NCBI RefSeq assembly: GCF_045679555.1
Contig: NC_092091.1
Span: 79,996,364 to 80,060,363, forward strand
Origin: Salvelinus alpinus
Taxonomy: Eukaryota; Chordata; Actinopteri; Salmoniformes; Salmonidae
DNA: 64,000 nt
Direction: 5' to 3'
Every line of letters starts with the position of its first letter. The stretch's first letter is position 1. The notes under the pieces are model-generated. The model did not search any database. It saw nothing but the letters and a program-made list of their open reading frames with translations, and had not been told where the DNA came from. Shown here one piece after another: positions 42,338-53,400 of this stretch. A program made the position numbers and the translations under genes.

Positions 42338-43225
42338 TTACTGTACTCTACCTCAAACAGGTCTGAAACCTGATAATTTGTTTGCTCTCTTGGAAGCAAC
42401 TATATATAGATTTAGTTGTATATATTTTGGTTTTATTGTATCATAAATTATTTTAGTATTTTTGGGGGGGTGGGGGGGGTTCATTTGCAAGTTAAAGTTC
42501 TGTTTATCAGCAGCGCTTTGTTTTTTATAATGCAATAAAGATTGGACAAAAGTCAATGTTTACTGGAGTTATTATACAGAATGTGAAATACACCGGTACA
42601 ACATGTTTACCTCACAGGATGCAAGTGAGTTGCATCCAAGAAGACCGCTATCGCACAATCGGTGTGCGGTACATGTATAAGTGTTCTATGGTATGTGGGT
42701 CAAGGTGAGTGAGTGGATGATTGACAGTTTGAAGATTGTGCAGTACCTGATTTGGAATGGCACCATAAACTATTTTCAAAGTCTTGTCAAAAAGATGAAG
42801 GGGATTATCTCAAGATAGGGTGTGTCTGATAACACAAGCAGAGTACAGTGTGCAAAGATGGAAAGACACTTGACCTTTCTCGCATGAATACACCCACCTG
42901 CCTGGGATTCATATGACCACAGTTCTTCACTTTGACCGTTACCATCCCAATACTGTCAGAAAGAAAACCAACAACCAAAATTGTGTCCATACAATCACAT
43001 TGATTATTATAACCCCAACCCACCTACCCCATGCTCCAGATGTTGTATTGACCTTCTAGGACTGTTTAGTTTGAGTAGCTCGGGTTCTCATGGCACACAA
43101 CGTTACGTAACTCCGAGAGCACTGTAGTGAATGCCTCAGTGACATGGATTGCACACAAGCTCCTCTGAACTATCACCTACAACAACCCACAACTCAAGTC
43201 TGCAGGGCAGACTGTCATAAGCACC
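42338..43225. other. Single-copy region with exon-like pieces
   Basis: Contains a G-rich tract (42464-42480) and an AATAAA at 42533 on plus. A plus-strand exon-like block at 42618-42704 lies between TTACCTCACAG and AAG|GTGAGT, open for 28 codons but unrecognised. A minus-strand block lies at about 42900-42957 between TTTCTGACAG and CCAGGCAG|GTGGGT. An 8-bp inverted repeat, GGATGCAA/TTGCATCC, lies at 42617-42637. None could be tied to a known protein. Confidence 0.3.
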
Positions 43226-44345
43226 CTGTGGTGTCACTGTCACGTTACCACAGACACTACTGGAGAGACATTAGATACAGGCTGATACATGGAGCTGTGG
43301 TGTCACTGTCACGTTACCACAGACACTACTGGAGAGAGACATTAGATACAGGCTGATACATGGAGCTGTGGTGTCACTGTCACGTTACCACAGACACTAC
43401 TGGAGAGACATTAGATACAGGCTGATACATGGAGCTGTGGTGTCACTGTCACGTTACCACAGACACTACTGGAGAGACATTAGATACAGGCTGATACATG
43501 GAGCTGTGGTGACACTGTCACGTTACCACAGACACTACTGGAGAGACATTAGATACAGGCTGATACATGGAGCTGTGGTGTCACTGTCACGTTACCACAG
43601 GCACTACTGGAGAGACATTAGATACAGGCTGATACATGGAGCTGTGGTGACACTGTCACGTTACCACAGACACTACTGGAGAGACATTAGATACAGGCTG
43701 ATACATGGAGCTGTGGTGTCACTGTCACGTTACCACAGACACTACTGGAGAGACATTAGATACAGGCTGATACATGGAGCTGTGGTGACACTGTCACGTT
43801 ACCACAGACACTACTGGAGAGAGACATTAGATACAGGCTGATACATGGAGCTGTGGTGTCACTGTCACGTTACCACAGACACTACTGGAGAGACATTAGA
43901 TACAGGCTGATACATGGAGCTGTGGTGTCACTGTCACGTTACCACAGACACTACTGGAGAGACATTAGATACAGGCTGATACATGGAGCTGTGGTGTCAC
44001 TGTCACGTTACCACAGACACTACTGGAGAGACATTAGATACAGGCTGTCACGTTACCACAGACACTACTGGAGAGACATTAGATACAGGCTGTCACGTTA
44101 CCACAGGCACTACTGGAGAGACATTAGATACAGGCTGATACATGGAGCTGTGGTGACACTGTCACGTTACCACAGACACTACTGGAGAGACATTAGATAC
44201 AGGCTGATACATGGAGCTGTGGTGACACTGTCACGTTACCACAGACACTACTGGAGAGACATTAGATACAGGCTGATACATGGAGCTGTGGTGTCACTGT
44301 CACGTTACCACAGACACTACTGGAGAGACATTAGATACAGGCTGA
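43226..44345. repeat. 69-bp minisatellite at a vars1 exon edge
   Basis: About 16 copies of a 69-bp unit (GGAGCTGTGGTGTCACTGTC...CAGGCTGATACAT), some with GTGACACTG or GAGAGAGAC variants and two shortened units near 44040-44095. 69 is divisible by three, so plus-strand frames of 157-178 codons stay open. The last unit runs straight into the vars1 exon end at 44349. Confidence 0.95.
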
Positions 44346-44348
44346 TAC

Positions 44349-44480
44349 ATGGAGCTCATAGAGCCAGAAGTTGTAAATGGCTGTGGTGATAGCTGGGAAG
44401 TCGTAGGCCTGGAACCCTGCATTACACAGACCCACAGCAGTACACAGACGGGACAGAATCCACCGGTCTGACACACTCTC
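44349..44480 (-). CDS. vars1: vars1 exon, valyl-tRNA synthetase
   Basis: On the minus strand this encodes [20 protein letters not shown] followed by [23 protein letters not shown]. Human VARS1 has ESLVDRWIRSRL...[24 protein letters not shown] in its anticodon-binding domain. The start is at GAG|GAGAGTGTG (or three bases later); both keep the frame set by the upstream exon. The 3' border is uncertain: the best donor is CAT|GTATCAG, and this lies inside the first unit of the 69-bp minisatellite. The next exon was not found down to 42.3 kb, so this may be a gene fragment. Confidence 0.82.
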
Positions 44481-44668
44481 CTCCCCACACAGGAGGAGAA
44501 TTGGACATTTTACAGAGATATAAACCTAAATACCATATCATACAAAGACCTGTTTTCACTCTAACAAATTAAGAGCATTTTCTCAAAGCAACTTTATTTT
44601 CCTTAATTTACATGGGCATGACACTGCAGTATACACACACAATGAATAGGCCTAGGTAGAGATGTCAC

Positions 44669-44796
44669 CTGGGCTTTCTCTGAAGGAACAAAGTTGTCTC
44701 CCAGCGTCCTCATGGCAAACTTCACAGCATTCCACAGCTTGTTACAGAAGTGACGGTAACCAAGGATACGATTCACATCCATGTTAATGTCCCTGC
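44669..44796 (-). CDS. vars1: vars1 exon, valyl-tRNA synthetase
   Basis: Cytosolic valyl-tRNA synthetase charges tRNA-Val with valine. This 128-bp minus-strand exon encodes [20 protein letters not shown] followed by [22 protein letters not shown]. That is nearly the human sequence at the end of the catalytic core and the start of the anticodon-binding domain ([28 protein letters not shown]). The acceptor is CTCTCTCAG and the donor CAG|GTGACA. It joins in frame to the exon at 44349-44480 across a 188-bp intron. Upstream exons are not seen: LINE sequence starts within 25 bp, and nothing of vars1 was found to 64 kb. Confidence 0.9.
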
Positions 44797-44998
44797 CTGA
44801 GAGAGTTAGGGGGAGAGAGGAAAAAGAAAGGGTTGTGTTGGTGTGGACCTTGAGAGGGCTTCTGAATTCAACGCTGGTAGGATCGACGAGTTAGAGAAGC
44901 TATGCTCGTCACTGCAGGATAGGGTGCAGAGGCTTTCTGTGAAAGTGGTCGACCTGGAGGGCCGTTCCAGACGTAATAACCTTCGCGTTGTTGGTCTG

Positions 44999-45240
44999 GC
45001 AGAGGGGGTTGAGGCGGGCTCTCGCCCCACCGACTTCTTCAGAGGGGGTTGAGGCGGGCTCTCGCCCCAACGACTTCTTCAGAGGGGGTGGAGGCGGGCT
45101 CTCGCCCCAACGACTTCTTCAGAGGGGGTTGAGGCGGGCTCTCGCCCCACCGACTTCTTCAGAGGGGGTTGAGGCGGGCTCTCGCCCCAACGACTTCTTC
45201 AGAGGGGGTTGAGGCGGGCTCTCGCCCCACCGACTTCTTC
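44999..45240. repeat. 40-bp tandem repeat inside LINE ORF1
   Basis: Six copies of AGAGGGGGTTGAGGCGGGCT plus CTCGCCCCA(A/C)CGACTTCTTC. In a single-copy element this encodes EGVEAGSRPTDFF. Forty is not a multiple of three, so the expansion destroys the frame. Confidence 0.95.
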
Positions 45241-46224
45241 GCCAAGCTATTGAAGGATGCAATGGGATCGGATGTTTTGGCTTCGGACCCCCAGCTGGAC
45301 CGTGTACATCGCGCCCTTGTCCCAGTGCCTGGACCGGGCCAACGTCCTCGCCCAGTAATCATCTGTTGTCACAGTTTCAAGACCAAGGATCTTATCCTGC
45401 GCGAGGCCCGAATGAGGAGCAACCTGTTACATAAAGGGCACCCCTTCCGTGTATATGATGATTATGCGCCCGATGTGGCAAAGCACCGCGGCGGCTACAG
45501 AGATGTCATGACCAAACTCTACAAACTCCATCTTCGCCCAGCCTTGCTCTTCCCTGCAAGACTAAGAATTACCCCGCCTTCCGGTGAGAAGATTTGGCTC
45601 TCCTCGGTTTTGGACGCAGAGAAGTTTATCCGGGAACATACGCCAATCCCCCGTACAGGTTAGAGTGCCTTGTCATTGTGTGTTAGGGTCTGCTCTTGGA
45701 ATCGAATCCATACTATACCATAACGGGTGAAACCGTATTGAACGGTCTCAACAAGGGCTACCGAACATGTAAGATGCTGTGGAGGGCGGTCTGAGCTCTC
45801 AGTTAAAGTCACTTTCATTCTGGCTGTGTTCAGAGCGATGCCTATTTGGGATGCCTTCCAGGTTTGATCATTGACACTTTCGGATGAATATACTTATATT
45901 CCCCCATTTTTTGTTTTGTTTCGTTATTTATTTTTCAATTCTTACATTTATTGTTATTACAATACCATTTATTTATTGTTTTGCAGGGGACTGGGGGTGA
46001 TGGTTGGGAAGGGGCAGACACAGACACCTGGATAGCAAGTTGATGTTTTGTGCCGTTCTGCCTTTGTTTTAGCCGAGGGCTGCTCTCCCGATTAGATCCC
46101 CACCAGCCCTCTGTAGTGTCTGTGTAGGTGTGCGTGCATATAATTATTATTTATACTTTATAATTATTTTCTCTTAGCATTTTACTATTATGTATGTGTA
46201 TATTTTAAATTAGTGTAGATTATT

Positions 46225-46440
46225 ACTCTGGGGCATGAATGTTTGTGTATGTATGTGTATGTATGTGTATATATGCATATGTATATATGTATGGGTGTGT
46301 GTGTGTGTGTGTATATGTATATAATTTTTTTAATATGTATTTTTTGGGGATGGGTGTGTGTGTATGTACGTGTGTATGTATGTATGTGTGTATGTGTATA
46401 TGTGTGTGTATGTGTATATATATATATATATACATATAAC
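46225..46440. repeat. TG/TATG microsatellite
   Basis: GTATGTGTATGT-type simple sequence between ORF1 and ORF2 of the LINE; the opposing short frames are artefacts. Confidence 0.9.
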
Positions 46441-48926
46441 CTTTTTATTTATTTATTTTCTGACTGGGGGGTACGTTTAATTTAGAAAAATTCTTGTTTC
46501 CGATCTAACCCACAATATGTAAATGTACTGCTGTCTATGTCGGTTGCTGATGGTTCATGTTTAGACCGGCAGTGCTTAGCAATATAATCTTGTGCTGCTA
46601 TATCTGGCTTATCTCAGGGATTGACCCAAGATGACGCTTAAGTGCGCAATATGTTTAAGTTGCAACTTATTCTCTTTAGGTTTATTAGATGCTAATTGAA
46701 CACTTTATTCGCGGGAGCCTCCTCAGTTCATATGTTAGTAGAAGTTCTAGGATAGTGAGAGGTGAACGTATAGTTGGGATTTTATTTTTGTTTTACCTCT
46801 TGTTCGAGGTCGCGCCGTGCTTTTTTGGCATCGGCCAGACAATGTGTTTATTATTTTAATTGTTCAAATTTTTTCTCTCCTATTTGTGTATGCCTGTTAA
46901 AGGTGGGTTGATCAGGGGGGTAAATAGTGGGGAAAGTAGGGGAACAAGGTGGGAAGTAAAGGTGCTTGCAGGGGGGGAGGGGCTGGCTGGATACTGCTCG
47001 GGTGTAGCTGCTACATATGCTGATCGTGATGGTTCGGTGCGCTTTCTTACCTTTTTATTGAGTTACATGTTATACTACAAATGAGAGGGGGGCGGGGCTC
47101 ACATTCACTTCCTGGAATGTCAAGGGTTTAAACGAACCAATTAAGAGAGGCAAGGTCCTAGCCCACTTGAAAGCACTCTCGTCTGATATTATATTTTTGC
47201 AAGAAACCCATCTGAAAAATTATTCTCATAGCAGACTTAAATGTAGGTGGGTGGGGCAAGTGTATCACTCTAACTTCTCTGCCAAAACGAGAGGCACAGC
47301 GATTCTGGTACGGAAAGGAATTCCCTTTCTACATAAAACCACTATTGCGGATAAAGAGGGTCGTCATGTGATCGTAATAGGAGAGATCCACTCTACTTCT
47401 GTAACTCTACTAAATATCTATGGGCCAAACATTGATAACCCCTCTTTTTTCAAAAGAGTCCTTGCCCTGATCCCAGATGTCTCCCACACTAACCTGGTCA
47501 TTGGAGGGGACCTTAACTGTGTGCTAGACCAATACTTGGACAGATCCTCTACCCGGCGAACCCCCACCTCCTATTCAAGTGAATTCTTGAATACCTACAT
47601 AAAGAATTCTAACTTATTTGATATATGGAGGATCACTAACCCTACGGGTAGGGAATACTCCTTTTACTCTCATGTTCACAATGTTTATACTCGAATTGAC
47701 TACTTTTTGGTTGATGCTAAATTACTCCCCTATACCTGTAATGAAGTATCATGATATTATAATCTCGGACCACAGTCCACTCACCTTCTCCCTGAGATTG
47801 GGTGACATCGTACCAAACGAGAGGGTCTGGAGGTTAAATCCTCAGCTCCTCACAGAACCAACATTCTGTGAACATCTTAAAGACCAAATTACATTTTTCT
47901 TTGATACCAACGACAACACAGAGACTTCCCCAGCATTACTGTGGGAAACACTTAAGGCTTATTTGAGAGGCTGTATCATCTCCTATCAGACTGCCAGGAG
48001 TAGGCAAAACAGGGGAAAATTGGTAGAACTGGAGGGACAAATTCACTTACTGGATAGGGAGAATGCTAGACATCCATCTATGGAGAAACATAAAAAAAAT
48101 TACCTCTTTAAAATTTGAATATAATCAGATTCTCTCAGCTAAAATTGCTAAATCTTTTCTCTACGCCAAGCAAAAATATTTTGAGTTTGGTGACAAACCA
48201 CACAAATTACTCGCCAGACAACTTCGAAAAAATGTGAGTGACCGAATGATTCACAAAGTTAAATCTGCATCTGGGGAATTACTCTCTTCCCCCAAAGACA
48301 TCAATGACAGATTCCGTCAGTTTTATGAGACTCTATATACATCTAAAGCAGATCCTAACCCCTTAATTATGCAAAACTTTTTGGAGGACTGTAATCTTCC
48401 TGCCCTGAACCAGGAAGATTCTAACTTCCTGAATAAGGAAATATCTCTTGGAGAAATTCGAGAAACAATTAAAACTCTAAAGAGTGGCAAGACCCCGGGC
48501 CCAGATGGATACCCTGGTGAATTCTATAAAACATTCAGCAACATGCTCTCTCCCTACCTGCACAAAATGTTGGTTCAGGCCAAGGAGGATGGAGCTCTCC
48601 CATCTACTTTGGATGAGGTATTCATTACAGTTATACATAAGAAGGGTAAAGATCCGGAAGAGGTAGGGTCATACAGACCAAATATCCCTCCTTAATACAG
48701 ACCAAAAGATTTTAGCAAAAACCCTGGCTAACAGGCTTAGCACTTTAATTGGCAAATTGGTCCATTCGGACCAGACCGGCTTTATCCCGAACAGAAACTC
48801 ATTCTTCAATCTCAGGCGCCTCTTCAACATTATGTATTCTCAGAGGTTACCAGGGAGGAGAATATATAAAATATATAAAAATAAAATTGAAATAAAAGGT
48901 GCAAAAAGTTGTAAAAATGTATGTAT

Positions 48927-49012
48927 ATATACAGTGGGGAGAACAAGTATTTGATACACTGCCGATTTTGCAGGTTTTCCTACTTACAAAGCATGTAGAG
49001 GTCTGTCATTTT
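48927..49012. mobile_element. Tc1-type transposon end
   Basis: TATACAGTGGGGAGAACAAG and TTCCTACTTACAAAGCATG, the same end as at 19347. It is cut off at a direct joint with the Rex1/CR1-like LINE, and the preceding LINE also ends here, so this is a rearrangement point. Confidence 0.85.
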
Positions 49013-50407
49013 GGAGGCCACGGAAGGAGAGTTGTATGGCATTGAAGCTCGCCTGGAGGGTTGTTAACACAGTGTCAAAAGAAGGGCCAGAAGTATACAG
49101 AATAGTGTCGTCTGCGTAGAGGTGGATCAGAGAATCACCAGCAGCAAGAGCGACATCATTGATGTATACAGAGAAGAGAGTCGGTCCAAGAATTGAACCC
49201 TGTGGCACCCCCATGGAGACTGCCAGAGGCCCGGACAACAGACCCTCCGATTTGACACACTGAACTCGATCAGAGAAGTAGTTGGTGAACCAGGCGAGGC
49301 AATCATTAGAGAAACCAAGGCTGTCGAGTCTGCCGATGAGGATGTGGTGATTGACAGAGTCAAAAGCCTTGGCCAGGTCAATGAATACGGCTGCACAGTA
49401 TTGTTTCCTATCGATGGCGGTTAAGATATCGTTTATGACCTTGAGCGTGGCTGAGGTGCACCCATGACCAGCTCTGAAACCAGATTGCATAGCGGAGAAG
49501 GTATGGTGGGATTCGAAATGGTCGGTAATCTGTTTGTTGACTTGGCTTTCGAAGACCTTAGAAAGGCAGGGTAGGATAGATATAGGTCTGTAGCTGTTAG
49601 GGTCAAGAGTGTCCCCCCCTTTGAAGAGGGGGATAACCGCAGCTGCTTTCCAATCTTTGGGAATCTCAGACGACACGAAAGAGAGGTTGAAAAGGCTAGT
49701 AATAGGGGTGGCAACAATTTCAGCAGATAGTTTTAGAAAGAAAGGGTCCAGATTATCTAGCCCGGCTGATTTGTAAGGGTCCAGATTTTGCAGCTCTTTT
49801 AGAACATCAGCTGACTGTATTTGGGAGAAAGAGAAATGGGGAAGGCTTGGGCGAGTAGCAGAGGGGAGGGCAGTGCTGTTGTCCGGGGTAGGGGTAGCCA
49901 GGTGGAAAGCATGGCCAGCCGTAGAAAAATGCTTATTGAAATTCTCAATTATAGTGGATTTGTCGGTGGTGACAGTGTTTCCTATCTTCAGAGCAGTTGG
50001 AAGCTGGGAGGAGGTGTTCTTATTCTCCATGGACTTTACAGTGTCCCAGAACTTTTTTGAATTTGTGTTGCAGGAAGCAAATTTCTGCTTGAAAAAGCTA
50101 GCCTTGGCTTTTCTAACTGCCTGTGTATACTGGTTTCTAGCTTCCCTGAAAAGTTGCATATCACGGGGGCTGTTCGATGCTAATGCAGAACGCCATAGGA
50201 TGTTTTTCTGTTGGTTAAGGGCAGTCAGGTCAGGAGAGAACCAAGGGCTATATCTGTTCCTGGTTCTAAATTTCTTGAATGGGGCATGCTTATTCAAGAT
50301 GGTGAGGAAGGCATTTTTAAAAAATGTCCAGGCATCCTCTACTGACGGGATGCGATCAATATCCTTCCAGGATACCTCGGCCAGGTCGATTAGAAAGGCC
50401 TGCTCGC
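49013..50407 (-). mobile_element. Rex1/CR1-like LINE, RT part (3' truncated)
   Basis: Minus-strand open frame of about 460 codons. The pre-RT region has SPDLTALNQQKNILWRSAL. The RT shows YRPISILPCLSKVFE, QSGFRAGHGCTSATL, FIDLAKAFDSVNH (motif A), GVPQGSILGPTLFSVYIND (motif B) and YADD at 49107-49118 (motif C). The frame runs uninterrupted to the truncation. The rest of the RT and the 3' end are missing. Its 5' half lies at 54777-55780; a younger L1/Tx1-like element was inserted between the halves. Confidence 0.9.
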
Positions 50408-53400
50408 GGGGTGGACGTGATGCCGCGGAGCTGAGCAGACGTTGACAAACCGAGCTCTTCAAAGTTATTCTATTATTACCTAAATAACAACGTTGAAACA
50501 ATATTCTAACATCGGCTGATAAATTGTCAAGTACTTAACTTCCCAAAGAGCCATGGACCGCCGACCGAGAGGCAAGAAGAACGACCAAAACGTCGTTGAT
50601 TCCCAAGATAACGATAACGCTAGCAAGATTAGCATTAGCCCTCATAACTCAAACGACAGTTCCAGACATGCTGGCTACTCTCCTCCGGGAAATTCAGGAC
50701 GGTAACAAAGGTCTTTCTTTTTATGTCACATTCAACGTAAAAGGTCTTAACAGCCCGATTAAAAGGAAGAGAGTCTATACATACCTTAAGAAATTAAAGG
50801 CTGACATTGTGTTTTTACAAGAAACACATCTCACAGCCAGTGAACACAAGAAATTGAAGAGGGAATGGGTAGGACAAGTTTTTGCGTCCTCTTTTAACTC
50901 CAAAGCAAGAGGAACTGCAATTTTGATAAGTAGACACATCCCCTTCTGCGTCAACAACACCATCTCTGATCCCTCTGGCAGGTTTGTTTTGGTGCAGGGG
51001 CATATGTTTTCAGAGTCTTGGACCCTATTGAATATCTATGCTCCTAACTTCGATGACCATATGTTTATTCAGAATGTCTTCCTTCAGGTTGCTCAAGCAC
51101 CACCAGGATGGTTACTGGTTGGAGGAGATTTTAATTTTTGTTTAGATACAGTTCTTGATAGGTCCTCTGATAAACCCTCACTTCTTACCAAAGCCGGCAA
51201 ACTCACCATGTCATTCATGAAAGATCTCAATTTACTAGACATCTGGAGACAGTTGCACCCACAGGATAGGGACTACTCTTTTTATTCACACCCACATAAG
51301 ACACACACACGCATAGATAACTTTTTAATATCGACACAACTGTTTCATAGAGTGTTAGATGTTGAGTATCTCCCCAGATTGCTTAGTGACCATTCTCCCC
51401 TGGTATTATCAATCTCCATTCCTACCAAGGTAAATGGAGCATATAGATGGAGACTAAATTCTACACTCCTAAAGCAACCTGAATTTTGTGCATTCATCAA
51501 AGAGCAGATCAATATTTTCACTTTGACAAACAAACCCTCCGCTCCTGACAGTTTCATTCTTTGGGACACATTGAAGGCCTATCTGAGGGGACAGATCATT
51601 TCCTATACTAAAGGGCTGAAGAGAAAACACGGTGCGGAACTGAGTGCCCTTGAATCTGAAATCTCAGAGCTAGAGAAAACCTACCAAAGAGGCCCGACTA
51701 AAGATCTATACAGGCTTTTGGTAAATAAAAAACTGAAATATAATATTCTGAACACATATCAAGCTGAGAGGGCCATCACTAAATCAAAACAGCGTTATTA
51801 CGAGCTTGGAGAGAAAGCTCACAAAGTATTGGCATGGCAACTGAAAGCAGAGGAAAGTAAGAGGACAATTAATGCTATAGAAACTCTTACTAATGAGATA
51901 TCTTTCGACCCTACTGAAATTAATAATACTTTTAAGAAATACTATGAAGACCTCTACACTTCCCAATCAAGCGATGATCTATCAGAGATCGACTCCTTTC
52001 TCTCCTCTCTCAACCTCCCATGCCTGTCAGGGGAAGACAGCGAGCGCCTGAGTGAACACTTCTCAGTTCCTGAATTGTTGGAGGCCATTAAATCCTTACC
52101 TTCTAATAAATCTCCTGGGGAGGATGGCTTCCCTCCAGAGTTCTATAAAGAATTTAGGGAGCTGTTGGTCCCCTACCTTATGGAGGTACTTAAAAAAGCC
52201 AGGGAAGACAACTACTTTCCAGAGTCTTTCTCTCAAGCAGTGATTACTGTAATCCACAAGAAAGGGAAAAATCCACTAAAGTGCGCCTCATATAGACCAA
52301 TCTCTCTCCTTAACACAGATTGTAAGCTGGTCACCAAGATGCTATCTAAGAGACAGGAGTCATGTCTTCCCCTGTTGGTCAACCCAGATCAGACTGGCTT
52401 CATAATTAATAGATTGTCCTCCAATAATCTCAGAAGGTTCTTTGATATAATTCACCTTGCTAACAAAAACAAAATACCTAGTGTCGCAGTCTCCCTCGAT
52501 GCTGAAAAGGCCTTTGATAGGGTTGAATGGCCATACCTCTTTCGCGTCTTGGAAAAGTTTGGTTTAGGCACCGTGTTTGTAAATTTGATAAAATCACTCT
52601 ACAAATCTCCTAAAGCTAGGATTGCTACCAACGGGATTACTTCCTCCTCTTTCCCTCTCTATAGGGGGAACAGACAAGGTTGCCCAATTAGCCCCCACCT
52701 CTTTGCCCTCGCCATCGAACCGTTGGCTGAGGCTATTAGAACGTGCCCTGACATACATGGCTTTGAGGTGGGCCCCCATACCCATAAATTATCACTCTTT
52801 GCGGACGACCTTATCTTATTTCTAACAAACCCAGAACACTCCCTCTCTCACTTGCAGATCCTGCTACAGTGTTATAGTTCTTTCTCTGGATATAAGGTCA
52901 ATTTAGATAAAAGCGAAATCTTACCGTTGTCTGTCTTTGACCATCATACCATCAAGCACAAGTTTCCTTTTAGATGGTCGCCTATGGGCTTCACATATTT
53001 GGGCATAATGGTGGATGGTAACCTGAACAACCTCTATAAACTCAATCTGGCCAGTTTGTTACAAAAGGTGGAGGGTGACCTTTGTAAATGGATGGACTTA
53101 CCTCTCACTCTACTGGGTAGAATCAATGTAATTAAAATGAATGTCCTGCCCAGATTTCTATATCTGTTTCAATCTCTCCCTATCCCTGTCCCCGCAGCAT
53201 TCTTTTCCTCTCTCGACAAGATGACCAGACGGTTTATCTGGCACGGCAAAACCCCTAGGGTTGGCCTGGATAAACTGACCCTGGATTACAGTCAAGGAGG
53301 CTTAAACCTCCCCAATTTTAGAATGTACTACTGGGCAGCACAGTCGAGGTTTCTGGCTCAGAGGTTTGATAAGGGTCCCTCTCCCTCATGGTTGAACATT

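Larger units (their letters stand above)
44818..48880 (+). mobile_element. L1/Tx1-like LINE, truncated at both ends
   Basis: ORF1 part: a coiled-coil-like segment ([20 protein letters not shown]) and an RRM-like domain (44843-45661, e.g. VIICCHSFKTKDLILREARM). It is broken by six copies of a 40-bp repeat at 44999-45238 that shift the frame. Then comes about 1.4 kb of non-coding, TG/TA-rich sequence. ORF2 starts about 47097: an endonuclease (FTSWNVKGL, LQETHL, IGGDLN, SDHSP), then the RT start (SGKTPGPDGYPGEFYKTF, GSYRP). It has frameshifts near 47750, 48115 and 48690 and ends near 48880 before the YADD-type motif. Inactive. Confidence 0.88.

Noticed and set aside
43144-44389. Plus-strand frames of 70-178 codons with an RYHRHYWRD repeat
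   Set aside because: Translation of the 69-bp minisatellite; 69 is a multiple of three, and the true coding strand of the adjacent exon is minus.
49821-50445. 79- and 190-codon plus-strand frames
   Set aside because: Antisense shadows of the Rex1/CR1-like reverse transcriptase frame.
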